Source of the DNA: Alphaproteobacteria bacterium
Lineage (GTDB): Bacteria; Pseudomonadota; Alphaproteobacteria; RF32; CAG-239
Assembly: GCA_017964705.1 (NCBI GenBank)
Contig: JAGCRL010000055.1
Span: 1 to 7,268 of the forward strand
Length of the DNA: 7,268 nucleotides
Direction: 5' to 3'
Below, in pieces: positions 1 to 5,774 of this stretch. Below the pieces are notes generated by a model. The model saw only the letters and a program-made list of their open reading frames with translations. It did not search any database and was not told where the DNA came from. The position numbers and the translations under genes were made by a program. Within the stretch, counting starts at the first letter, position 1, and the number at the start of each line of letters is the position of its first letter.

Positions 1-415
1 GAGCAACCATGCTAATAATTTCATCATTAAAAATTGTCGCCGCATCTTCCGAAACATTCAAAGCATCAATTTTTGCATTTTCCAGCAACCTGCTCCAAAC
101 ACGATCACCTAATCCGATTTTTTTTCTTATATCTCCAAAAGATGCAAGTTCCTTAAAATAATCAACAAAGAAAACTTTTTCAGAATATTCCAATGGCCGT
201 TGCATATAAACCAGAATATCAATCAACTGCTGCAGAACTGAAATTCTATCCTCCTCAGCCCTATCTTCTTTTATTTCTAAAAGCCATTGCATTAATGTAT
301 TTTTAAAATCTTCATCTATTGCTTCAATAGAAAAAAGTAACATTTTGTTTTTATACGAATTATCAAGTTCTTCATCGTCTGCAAAAGCTTCTAAAATTTT
401 TTCCGCATCAACCAT
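1..415 (-). CDS. Hypothetical acidic protein, 3' end cut off by the window edge
   Basis: Reading from the ATG at 415-413, the frame stays open for 138 codons to the left edge, so only the N-terminal part is visible. The start follows a good Shine-Dalgarno (AGGA, complement of 422-425 region, about 5 nt before ATG) and a TTGACA promoter at 449-477. The protein begins MVDAEKILEAFADDEELDNS. It is rich in Asp, Glu, Leu and Ile with no obvious signal peptide or membrane segment, and reads as a soluble, mostly helical protein. It is transcribed divergently from rpoD. I do not recognise the family and assign no function. Support for it being a real gene is the long open frame, RBS and promoter together; the length of the full protein is unknown. 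Confidence 0.62.
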   Translation of the reverse strand, partial: MVDAEKILEAFADDEELDNSYKNKMLLFSIEAIDEDFKNTLMQWLLEIKEDRAEEDRISVLQQLIDILVYMQRPLEYSEKVFFVDYFKELASFGDIRKKIGLGDRVWSRLLENAKIDALNVSEDAATIFNDEIISMVA

Positions 416-448
416 CTTAATCCTATCTTTTCATTGCGAATACAAGCT

Positions 449-477
449 AGCTTAAAACGCTTAAAAACTGCTGTCAA
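449..477 (-). promoter_or_regulatory. Sigma-70-type promoter of the leftward hypothetical gene
   Basis: On the minus strand a perfect -35 box TTGACA lies at 477-472. After exactly 17 bp comes a weak -10, TAAGCT, at 454-449. Transcription would start near 442, giving a leader of about 27 nt before the ATG at 415. The -10 overlaps the perfect 10-bp palindrome AAGCTAGCTT (444-453). A direct repeat CTTAAAA occurs at 451-457 and 460-466 in the spacer. The perfect -35 and ideal spacing support the call; the poor -10 limits it. Confidence 0.5.
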
Positions 478-541
478 GGTGAAGTAAAGCATTAATAACA
501 ATCTCTCAAAAATATTTATGAAAAAAAATCGAATTTAACAC

Positions 542-570
542 TTGACAACTCCATTTGCCGCCATTATCTT
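542..570 (+). promoter_or_regulatory. Sigma-70-type promoter of rpoD
   Basis: A perfect -35 TTGACA lies at 542-547. After exactly 17 bp comes a -10 TATCTT at 565-570 (4 of 6 consensus positions). The predicted start of transcription is near 577, leaving a leader of about 52 nt before the rpoD ATG at 629. The reading frame of rpoD stays open upstream to a TTG at 542, but that TTG is the first three bases of this -35 box. This argues strongly that 542 is not the translation start. Confidence 0.65.
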
Positions 571-577
571 AAACAGC

Positions 578-587
578 GTTTGCAAAC
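578..587. repeat. Perfect palindrome GTTTGCAAAC at the predicted rpoD transcription start
   Basis: GTTTGCAAAC equals its own reverse complement and sits at about +1 to +10 of the predicted rpoD transcript. It could be a small operator, but a 10-bp palindrome can also occur by chance in AT-rich DNA. Confidence 0.35.
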
Positions 588-590
588 ATT

Positions 591-605
591 TTATACGAAG
601 TATAA
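591..605 (+). repeat. Inverted repeat or hairpin in the rpoD leader
   Basis: TTATAC (591-596), GAA (597-599) and GTATAA (600-605) form a perfect 6-bp inverted repeat with a 3-nt centre. It lies in the 5' untranslated leader, 13 nt upstream of the Shine-Dalgarno of rpoD. In RNA it could be a weak AU-rich hairpin; in DNA, an operator half-site pair. No function is assigned. Confidence 0.4.
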
Positions 606-628
606 ACGACCAAAAACTAAGGAACGAC

Positions 629-2701
629 ATGTCTGAAGATAAAGAAGAATACCAAAGCTCTGATGCCCCGCTGTTGGATACATTTGGCGGTGCCTTAAAA
701 AAATTACTCGCAAAAGGCAAAGAACAAGGATACATTACCATTGAAGAACTCAATCAAGCTCTTCCTTCTGAAAAAGAAACTTCCGATCAAATAGAAGATA
801 TCATGGCTGCCATATCTGATATGGAAATCAGCATTATCTCCGCAGATGAAACTGATGATTATGAAGATGATCAAGAACAAGATTTGGAAAATCGCGAAGA
901 AATTGAAGACTATGATGATGAAAACGCCGGTAATTTTGATAGCAAAGAACTCATGCGCTCAGATGATCCTGTCCGTATGTATCTTAAAGAAATGGGAACG
1001 GTAGAACTCTTATCTCGAGAAGGTGAAATTGCAATTGCTAAGCGTATTGAAGCCGGAAAAACCGTAATGATAGATGGTCTCTGCGAAAACCCGATGACCT
1101 TAAAAGCAATTTCCAAATGGCGTGATGAACTGGTAGCCGGTACCATGCAATTAAGAAACATCATTGATTTGGAAATGATGTACGGTGTTGATGCTGCCGC
1201 CATTGTATATGATGATGATACTGATAGCAACAATACAGAAGACGATTTAGAAAACGTTACCAAAGATCTGGAAAACAAAAATCTGGATGATATTGACGAT
1301 GAGCTTGAAAATGACATTGAATTTGACGGCACCGTCGATGATGAACCGGAAGATGATGTTGATACCGAAAACGAAATTGATAACGAAGAAGCTGATAATC
1401 TGGATGATGAAGATGAAGACAGCAGTCATACTGTAACATCCATCAGTGCTATGGAAACCGCTCTTTTTGAGCCGGTTCTCGAAATTTTAAACAAAATCTC
1501 CAGTTATTATGATGAATTAAGTCGCATTCAAGCCCAACGTATGAAAGCTATTTTAGCCGGTCGTAAAGCGCAAACATCATTAGAAAAGAAATATATCAAT
1601 ATCAAAAAAGAATTAATCGAATTAATGAGTTCTATTCACCTCAACTCCATTCGTGTAGAAGAATTAGTAGAACAATTAAACGAATTAAACCGTCGTTTAA
1701 TGGGAGTAGAAGGTAAATTAATGCGTTTAGCAATAAATGCTCGCGTTAAAAGAGATGACTTCTTAGCCGCCTACCAACATTCCGAATTAGATCCGCATTG
1801 GCTCGAAAAACTATCTGAAAAGAAGGACAAACACTGGAATGCATTCATTACAAATAATCGTGATGAAATTATGGAATTGCGCGCTTCTTTAGCAGAAATG
1901 AGCAAAGAATGCGGTTTACCTATTTCAGAATATCGTAAAATGGTAGATACCATCAAACGCGGTGAACGTGAAGCAGAACGTGCCAAAAAAGAAATGATAG
2001 AAGCAAACTTACGTTTAGTAATCTCCATTTCTAAAAAATACACCAATCGCGGTATGCAGTTCTTAGATTTGATTCAAGAAGGTAACATCGGCTTGATGAA
2101 AGCGGTAGATAAATTTGAATATCGTCGCGGATACAAATTTTCAACTTATGCTACTTGGTGGATCAGACAGGCAATTACCCGTTCCATTGCAGACCAAGCC
2201 CGCACAATCCGCATTCCGGTTCACATGATAGAAACAATCAACAAGCTGGTTCGCACTTCTCGTCAGATGATGATCGAAACAGGCCGCGAGCCTATTCCGG
2301 AAGAGTTGGCTAAACGTCTTTCCATGCCGGTAGATAAAATCCGTAAGGTTATGAAAATTGCCAAAGAACCGGTTAGCTTAGAAGCCCCTGTCGGTGATGA
2401 AGAAGACTCATCTTTAGGAGATTTTATTGCTGATGAAAACGCTTTACAACCTGTAGATAGCGCCATTCATACCAACTTAAAAGAAACCTGTACTCGCATA
2501 TTATCTTCTCTGACACCAAGGGAAGAACGTGTTTTGAGAATGCGTTTCGGTATCGGTATGAACACAGACCACACTCTTGAAGAAGTTGGTCAACAATTTA
2601 ACGTTACCAGAGAGCGTATTCGTCAGATAGAGGCAAAGGCTCTAAGAAAGCTCAAACACCCAAGCAGAAGCAAAAAATTGCGCTCTTTCTTAGACCAATA
2701 A
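629..2701 (+). CDS. rpoD: RNA polymerase primary sigma factor RpoD (sigma-70), 690 aa
   Basis: This is the housekeeping sigma factor, which recruits core RNA polymerase to TTGACA/TATAAT-type promoters and melts the -10. Domains in order: region 1.1 at about residues 12-70 ([16 protein letters not shown] onward); region 1.2 at about 112-143 ([21 protein letters not shown]); a long non-conserved region at about 144-440; regions 2.1-2.4 at about 455-527 ([49 protein letters not shown]); region 3 at about 530-610; region 4 with its helix-turn-helix at about 620-685 ([33 protein letters not shown]). The start at 629 is chosen because AAGGA at 619-623 lies 5 nt upstream, and an in-frame TTG further up is inside the promoter. 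Oddity: residues 195-266 are 38 Asp/Glu out of 72. No intrinsic terminator is seen after the stop. Confidence 0.97.
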   Translation: MSEDKEEYQSSDAPLLDTFGGALKKLLAKGKEQGYITIEELNQALPSEKETSDQIEDIMAAISDMEISIISADETDDYEDDQEQDLENREEIEDYDDENAGNFDSKELMRSDDPVRMYLKEMGTVELLSREGEIAIAKRIEAGKTVMIDGLCENPMTLKAISKWRDELVAGTMQLRNIIDLEMMYGVDAAAIVYDDDTDSNNTEDDLENVTKDLENKNLDDIDDELENDIEFDGTVDDEPEDDVDTENEIDNEEADNLDDEDEDSSHTVTSISAMETALFEPVLEILNKISSYYDELSRIQAQRMKAILAGRKAQTSLEKKYINIKKELIELMSSIHLNSIRVEELVEQLNELNRRLMGVEGKLMRLAINARVKRDDFLAAYQHSELDPHWLEKLSEKKDKHWNAFITNNRDEIMELRASLAEMSKECGLPISEYRKMVDTIKRGEREAERAKKEMIEANLRLVISISKKYTNRGMQFLDLIQEGNIGLMKAVDKFEYRRGYKFSTYATWWIRQAITRSIADQARTIRIPVHMIETINKLVRTSRQMMIETGREPIPEELAKRLSMPVDKIRKVMKIAKEPVSLEAPVGDEEDSSLGDFIADENALQPVDSAIHTNLKETCTRILSSLTPREERVLRMRFGIGMNTDHTLEEVGQQFNVTRERIRQIEAKALRKLKHPSRSKKLRSFLDQ

Positions 2702-2705
2702 ACTC

Positions 2706-2734
2706 TTAACAACTTGAATCTATAAAATTATATT
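2706..2734 (+). promoter_or_regulatory. Possible sigma-70 promoter for the small orphan gene
   Basis: TTAACA (2706-2711, 5 of 6 consensus) is separated by 17 bp from TATATT (2729-2734, 5 of 6). Transcription would begin near 2741, only about 15 nt before the ATG at 2756. The sequence is very AT-rich, so chance matches are likely; the spacing makes it credible. Confidence 0.4.
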
Positions 2735-2755
2735 GCAAAATAAAAAAATTAGTTT

Positions 2756-3088
2756 ATGCTCAGCCGTATGAGAAAACTGATAACATGTTTTATGATTGCA
2801 ACCTTTATTATCTCTATCTTTGATATAGTAGATATATATGATTTTTGTCATGAAGATGGCACTCAAATATTCTTAACTTCCAACCCTCACGCAGATAACC
2901 ATCGAGATAGTCTTGGCGATAAAAATTTTCAGTACACAACCGTAGAAAATTTCTTTCTCCCGGCCTTCCCTCATATCTGCAACATAAGAAGAACCTTACT
3001 TTCCGGACTTGCACCGGATCCCAAACCAGTTTTCTTCTATAATTACAGCCCCGGCAGCAACAATCGACCTCCCAAGTTTATGATATAA
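2756..3088 (+). CDS. Small hypothetical protein with an N-terminal hydrophobic segment, 110 aa
   Basis: I do not recognise this protein. It opens with a short basic stretch (LSRMRK) followed by a hydrophobic run at about residues 8-25 (LITCFMIATFIISIFDIV), which fits a signal peptide or single membrane anchor. The remaining 80 or so residues would be outside the cytoplasm; they carry two Cys (31 and 75), several His and a Pro-rich tail ending NRPPKFMI. There is no clear Shine-Dalgarno before the ATG at 2756 or before the alternative in-frame ATG at 2768, which weakens the call and leaves the start uncertain. It lies in the same direction as rpoD, 54 bp downstream, with its own possible promoter. 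Its stop codon overlaps a possible extended -10 (TGATATAAA, 3081-3089) for the next gene. It could be a real lineage-specific exported protein or a fortuitous frame. Confidence 0.45.
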   Translation: MLSRMRKLITCFMIATFIISIFDIVDIYDFCHEDGTQIFLTSNPHADNHRDSLGDKNFQYTTVENFFLPAFPHICNIRRTLLSGLAPDPKPVFFYNYSPGSNNRPPKFMI

Positions 3089-3098
3089 AATACAAACT

Positions 3099-3125
3099 AT
3101 ACTGTTTTATTGCTCAAAACAGTAT
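3099..3125. repeat. Perfect 10-bp inverted repeat with 7-nt centre
   Basis: ATACTGTTTT (3099-3108) is followed by a 7-nt centre (3109-3115) and its exact complement AAAACAGTAT (3116-3125). It sits between the stop of the small orphan (3088) and the start of the 173-aa gene (3160). No U-tract follows directly on either strand and the stem is AT-rich, so it is a poor intrinsic terminator. It could be an operator for the downstream gene or a 5'-leader hairpin. Confidence 0.7.
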
Positions 3126-3159
3126 CCATGATTTTATATAAAACATGAGAGGAACTAAC

Positions 3160-3681
3160 ATGAATGAAGAATTGCATATTTTTATTATATGGAGCCAAGC
3201 TCTCCACATACAACAACAAATTATAAATGATATAAAAAAACACTTAGAAATAAAAAAAGTATTCAAATGTCGCTGGAATAAAGAATATTTTGCCCTAAGG
3301 CTCGCCCAATTTTATCACAAAAAGCTCTACCATTGCTGCAAAAAAGAAAAAGATTGTGGCTCTGATGATTTTCTTTTAATCGTAGTGGTTGACCATCATC
3401 CGCAGCTTAAAAACAACAATAAAAACATTACTATAATGGAATTAAAGAAAAAATATCGAAATTGGAGCGAGGGTAATTACCTGATACACGCCAGTGATAC
3501 ACAAAAAGAAGCAGAAGATAATTTAAAATTCTTACTTCATATGAATATCCAAGAATTTTTAAACAAATATCCGGAAACCTGGGATAATACCTCAATCACC
3601 CCTCTTATAGATAACTTTCCACCTATAACATTAAAAGAAAGATTATTATTAAAACTAATCCACATTCTCCGTTCATTTTAA
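3160..3681 (+). CDS. Uncharacterised 173-aa protein, possible divergent NDP-kinase-like fold
   Basis: The start at 3160 has an excellent Shine-Dalgarno (GAGAGGA, 3147-3153, 6 nt upstream). An in-frame ATG at 3145 overlaps that site and has none of its own. The protein is soluble and basic, with no signal peptide. Visible elements: a beta-strand-like HIFIIW (6-11), a helix (15-29), W39, FY (51-52), CG (66-67), a hydrophobic strand FLLIVVVD (71-78), YR (99-100), then IHASDT (109-114) and a helix ending LLHMN (125-129). This order resembles nucleoside diphosphate kinase, where a strand, a helix and a Val/Ile-rich strand precede the catalytic H-[GA]-S-D motif. Here His110, Ser112 and Asp113 would match, but the N-terminal K-P-D signature is absent (WSQ instead) and the segment before the His is shortened. 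I also recall similar proteins of unknown function near surface-polysaccharide genes; this is memory, not a search. It ends at the terminator at 3699. Confidence 0.8.
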   Translation: MNEELHIFIIWSQALHIQQQIINDIKKHLEIKKVFKCRWNKEYFALRLAQFYHKKLYHCCKKEKDCGSDDFLLIVVVDHHPQLKNNNKNITIMELKKKYRNWSEGNYLIHASDTQKEAEDNLKFLLHMNIQEFLNKYPETWDNTSITPLIDNFPPITLKERLLLKLIHILRSF

Positions 3682-3698
3682 TCACAACGGACAATATT

Positions 3699-3730
3699 AA
3701 AAAGCCGCTCTACATAAAGAACGGCTTTTT
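3699..3730. terminator. Bidirectional intrinsic terminator between convergent genes
   Basis: AAAAAGCCG (3699-3707) pairs with CGGCTTTTT (3722-3730), a 9-bp stem. After one C-A mismatch the stem can extend by TCT/AGA, closing a 6-nt loop. The A-run and T-run make it work on both strands: for the 173-aa gene ending at 3681 and for rplI ending at 3754 on the other strand. Confidence 0.85.
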
Positions 3731-3753
3731 CTTAATCTAAAAGATAAGCAAAA

Positions 3754-4263
3754 TTATTCAGCTTTTTTATTAGCTTCAGCTTCGTTATTATAAGCTTTTG
3801 CTTGCTTTTTAGCTTCATCTTGAGATCTGGCCACATTAACCAAAATCGTCTGAGAAACTTCTGGGTGCAAAGAAAGCTTAACCGGATAAACACCAAGAGA
3901 CTTAATTGGTTTATCCAAAACAACAAAGCGGCGTTCAACATTAACACCGGACTCATTAACAGCAGAAGCAATATCCCGAATGGTTACAGAACCATAGAGT
4001 TGTCCTGTTTCAGCTGCTTGACGAATAAGCACAGCGCTAAATCCTTTAAGTTCATTAGCTTTTTTATTAGCTTCTTCCAATAAAGCCTTATTATGAGCTT
4101 CAAGATCAGCACGTTGTTTTTCAAAATAAGCAACATTAGCTTCTGTAGCACGAAGAGCCTTTTTTTGAGGTAATAAATAGTTACGAGCATAACCGTTCTT
4201 AACATTAACTTTATCACCCATTTTGCCTAATTTTTCGACATGTTCTAAAAGAATGATTTCCAT
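3754..4263 (-). CDS. rplI: 50S ribosomal protein bL9, 169 aa
   Basis: bL9 binds 23S rRNA near the base of the L1 stalk and reaches across the ribosome surface; it helps keep the reading frame. The N-terminal domain is clear (MEIILLEHVEKLGKMGDKVN), followed by the family signature at about residues 13-32 (GKMGDKVNVKNGYARNYLLP). The long connecting helix spans about 40-75 and the C-terminal rRNA-binding domain about 76-147. The protein has a Lys/Ala/Glu-rich tail of about 20 residues beyond the 149-residue length of the E. coli protein. The start is fixed by a strong AAGGAGG Shine-Dalgarno 7 nt upstream, which begins inside the stop codon of rpsR. It is the last gene of the rpsF-rpsR-rplI operon, 12 nt after rpsR, and is followed by the terminator at 3699-3730. 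Confidence 0.97.
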   Translation of the reverse strand: MEIILLEHVEKLGKMGDKVNVKNGYARNYLLPQKKALRATEANVAYFEKQRADLEAHNKALLEEANKKANELKGFSAVLIRQAAETGQLYGSVTIRDIASAVNESGVNVERRFVVLDKPIKSLGVYPVKLSLHPEVSQTILVNVARSQDEAKKQAKAYNNEAEANKKAE

Positions 4264-4275
4264 AAGCCGCCCTCC

Positions 4276-4494
4276 TTAGTTAGCCACATAAGGCAACAGA
4301 GCAACATAACGAGCGCGCTTAATAGCACGAGCAATTTCTCTCTGTGTTTTAGCGGTTACATTAGTAATACGGCTAGGCATAATCTTACCTTTTTCCGAAA
4401 TATAGCGAGATAAAAACTTAACATCTTTATAGTCAATACTATAATTCGAACCGTCGCTTAAATTCTTTTTCTTAAAAAATCCTTGTTTAGCCAT
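4276..4494 (-). CDS. rpsR: 30S ribosomal protein bS18, 72 aa
   Basis: bS18 forms a heterodimer with bS6 on the platform of the small subunit and binds 16S rRNA. The conserved core is complete: [18 protein letters not shown] (residues 20-37), MPSRIT (39-44), and the basic [19 protein letters not shown] (51-69). The length is normal. There are no cysteines, so it is a zinc-independent form. The start has an AAAGGAG Shine-Dalgarno 9 nt upstream, and the first bases of that site are the TAA stop of rpsF. It lies 14 nt after rpsF and 12 nt before rplI, so the three are very likely co-transcribed and translationally coupled. Confidence 0.97.
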   Translation of the reverse strand: MAKQGFFKKKNLSDGSNYSIDYKDVKFLSRYISEKGKIMPSRITNVTAKTQREIARAIKRARYVALLPYVAN

Positions 4495-4508
4495 AATTCC
4501 GTACTCCT

Positions 4509-4856
4509 TTAGTTTGCTGTATCTTCAGCTACAGCAGCAGTTTCTTCTTCATTATTGCCAACTGTAGAAAATTCATCAACTTTAACCGTCATAAAGCGGA
4601 TAATATCTTCGTTCAAACGAGCCAAACGCTCATATTCTAAGTTAGCATTCGCTGGAGCGGAAATATTCAAAACAACATAATAACCTTTACGGTTCTTTTT
4701 AATGCGATAAGCCAGGTTTTTCAAACCCCAGTTGTCAACATTAACAACTTCGCCGCCTTCTTTTTTGATAACTTCAGATAAATTAGCAACCAAGTCATTA
4801 ACCTGTGACTGACCGAGATCCTGACGGGCAATTAACATACTTTCGTATTTAGTCAT
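4509..4856 (-). CDS. rpsF: 30S ribosomal protein bS6, 115 aa
   Basis: bS6 is the platform protein that pairs with bS18. The family signature [10 protein letters not shown] is at residues 44-53, preceded by the N-terminal strand [12 protein letters not shown] (3-14) and followed by [10 protein letters not shown] (58-67) and the final strand MTVKVDEF (89-96). The tail is short and acidic ([15 protein letters not shown]), not the long poly-Glu tail of some bS6 proteins. The frame opens nine codons earlier, at 4883, but the ATG at 4856 is the true start: AAGGAG lies 6 nt before it (complement of 4863-4868), and the family begins at this methionine. It is the first gene of the operon, behind a promoter at 4973-5000 and a structured leader. 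Confidence 0.96.
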   Translation of the reverse strand: MTKYESMLIARQDLGQSQVNDLVANLSEVIKKEGGEVVNVDNWGLKNLAYRIKKNRKGYYVVLNISAPANANLEYERLARLNEDIIRFMTVKVDEFSTVGNNEEETAAVAEDTAN

Positions 4857-4901
4857 ATAAAACTCCTTATGGATTCTCAACAAAATTAAAATTAATGTAT
4901 A

Positions 4902-4919
4902 GCCGCCAACAAAGGCGGC
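4902..4919 (-). ncRNA. GC-rich hairpin in the rpsF mRNA leader, candidate autoregulatory element
   Basis: On the minus strand GCCGCC (4919-4914), TTTGTT (4913-4908) and GGCGGC (4907-4902) form a perfect 6-bp GC-only stem in an otherwise AT-rich leader, about 45 nt upstream of the rpsF start. A second, weaker stem AGTGT/ACACT lies upstream (4951-4947 with 4935-4931). rpsF leaders in many bacteria carry an RNA element bound by the bS6:bS18 complex for feedback control (established knowledge). Whether this one belongs to that class is inference. No U-tract follows, so simple termination is unlikely. Confidence 0.45.
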
Positions 4920-4972
4920 AAGGATAACTTAGTGTTGCCAAAGCTCACACTTTCACAACTCTAAGTAGGCGC

Positions 4973-5000
4973 AATATAGCACCCTATTTTAAATATGCAA
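4973..5000 (-). promoter_or_regulatory. Promoter of the rpsF-rpsR-rplI operon
   Basis: On the minus strand TTGCAT (5000-4995) is followed after 16 bp by TATATT (4978-4973) in the context GCTATATTGC. The GCTAtA-type -10 is typical of strong alphaproteobacterial promoters, including those of ribosomal genes. Transcription would start near 4966, giving a leader of about 110 nt. It lies just downstream of the lolD stop (5019). Confidence 0.6.
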
Positions 5001-5018
5001 GTATTTTCTTAATAAAAA

Positions 5019-5774
5019 CTAATAAAAGTTCTTAGAAACTCTGGAAATAAAACTTTCCTTATGCCCGGCAAAAGAATCTTCCAATTTACCATTTGCCAAT
5101 TTAAGTTGTCGGTTCATTCTTGCCGCCAATTCCATATTATGGGTAGCAATCAAAGCCGCCAATCCTGTTTCCTGAATAATTGCCAAAAGCGCAGAAAAAA
5201 CATCTTCTGCCGTACTCGGGTCCAAATTACCTGTCGGCTCATCGGCTAACAAAAGTCTGGGTGAATTTGCCAATGCACGTGCAATTGCCACACGTTGTTG
5301 TTCTCCTCCGGAAAGTTCTGCCGGCCGATGTTTCAATCGATGCGACAGACGCAATTTTTCCAACAGAAATGCCGCCTTTTCTTCTGCTTCATGTTTAGCT
5401 TTTCCGGCAATCAACATGGGCAACATCACATTTTCAAGTGCCGAAAAATCACCCAACAAATTATGATATTGATACACAAAGCCAATATAATCACGCCGCA
5501 ACACCGTTCTCAAGTCATCTCCGACATGGCCGATATTTTCTCCGTTAATAATAATCTTTCCTGAAGTCGGTTTATCCAGCAATCCGGCAATCTGCAATAA
5601 TGTTGATTTACCTGCTCCGGATTGTCCCACAAGCGCCACAATTTCTTTAGGACGGATATTAAAGTCCACACCCTTAAGCACCTCCCGAGCATTCCTTCCT
5701 TGCCGATAACTTTTGGTACCCCCCACAAACTCCAATACTTGGTCTGTCGGTTGAATTTGTTTCATTTTATTCAT
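5019..5774 (-). CDS. lolD: Lipoprotein-releasing ABC transporter ATP-binding protein LolD, 251 aa
   Basis: LolD powers release of outer-membrane lipoproteins from the inner membrane to the periplasmic chaperone LolA; it works in the cytoplasm as a dimer on the LolC/E permease. All nucleotide-binding motifs are intact: Walker [10 protein letters not shown] (residues 50-58), Q-loop Gln102 in [18 protein letters not shown] (a LolD-like sequence), signature [15 protein letters not shown] (154-168), Walker B LLLADEP (174-180), D-loop GNLD (182-185) and switch His212. The length is slightly above the usual 220-240 aa because of a C-terminal tail. The ATG at 5774 is chosen because GGAGG (complement of 5784-5788) lies 9 nt upstream; a second ATG at 5765 would be 18 nt away. 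The start overlaps the end of the permease gene by 8 bp, so the two are co-translated. Confidence 0.94.
   Translation of the reverse strand: MNKMKQIQPTDQVLEFVGGTKSYRQGRNAREVLKGVDFNIRPKEIVALVGQSGAGKSTLLQIAGLLDKPTSGKIIINGENIGHVGDDLRTVLRRDYIGFVYQYHNLLGDFSALENVMLPMLIAGKAKHEAEEKAAFLLEKLRLSHRLKHRPAELSGGEQQRVAIARALANSPRLLLADEPTGNLDPSTAEDVFSALLAIIQETGLAALIATHNMELAARMNRQLKLANGKLEDSFAGHKESFISRVSKNFY

Noticed and set aside
591..605. Similarity of TTATACGAAGTATAA to an arm of the loxP recombination site
   Set aside because: Only part of one arm matches; there is no 8-bp spacer with a second arm, and no recombinase or mobile element nearby.
1200..1430. GAT-rich stretch of rpoD as a tandem DNA repeat or insertion
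   Set aside because: No exact repeat unit persists; it is a compositional bias from Asp/Glu codons with the frame fully maintained.
910..1439. Open frames on the minus strand opposite the acidic part of rpoD
   Set aside because: They are shadows of the GAT/GAA-rich coding sequence, which reads as Ser-, Phe- or Ile-rich repeats on the other strand; no ribosome binding site and no recognisable protein.
3099..3125. Inverted repeat as an intrinsic terminator of the small orphan gene
   Set aside because: The stem is mostly A-T and neither strand has a T-run right after it. Kept as a repeat of unknown role instead.
3984..4217. Leu/Lys-rich frame on the minus strand inside rplI
   Set aside because: It overlaps a certain ribosomal protein gene in another frame and has low-complexity composition typical of a shadow frame.
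4902..4919. GC hairpin as the terminator of the lol operon
   Set aside because: It lies downstream of the rpsF promoter, inside the ribosomal leader, and no T-run follows the stem.
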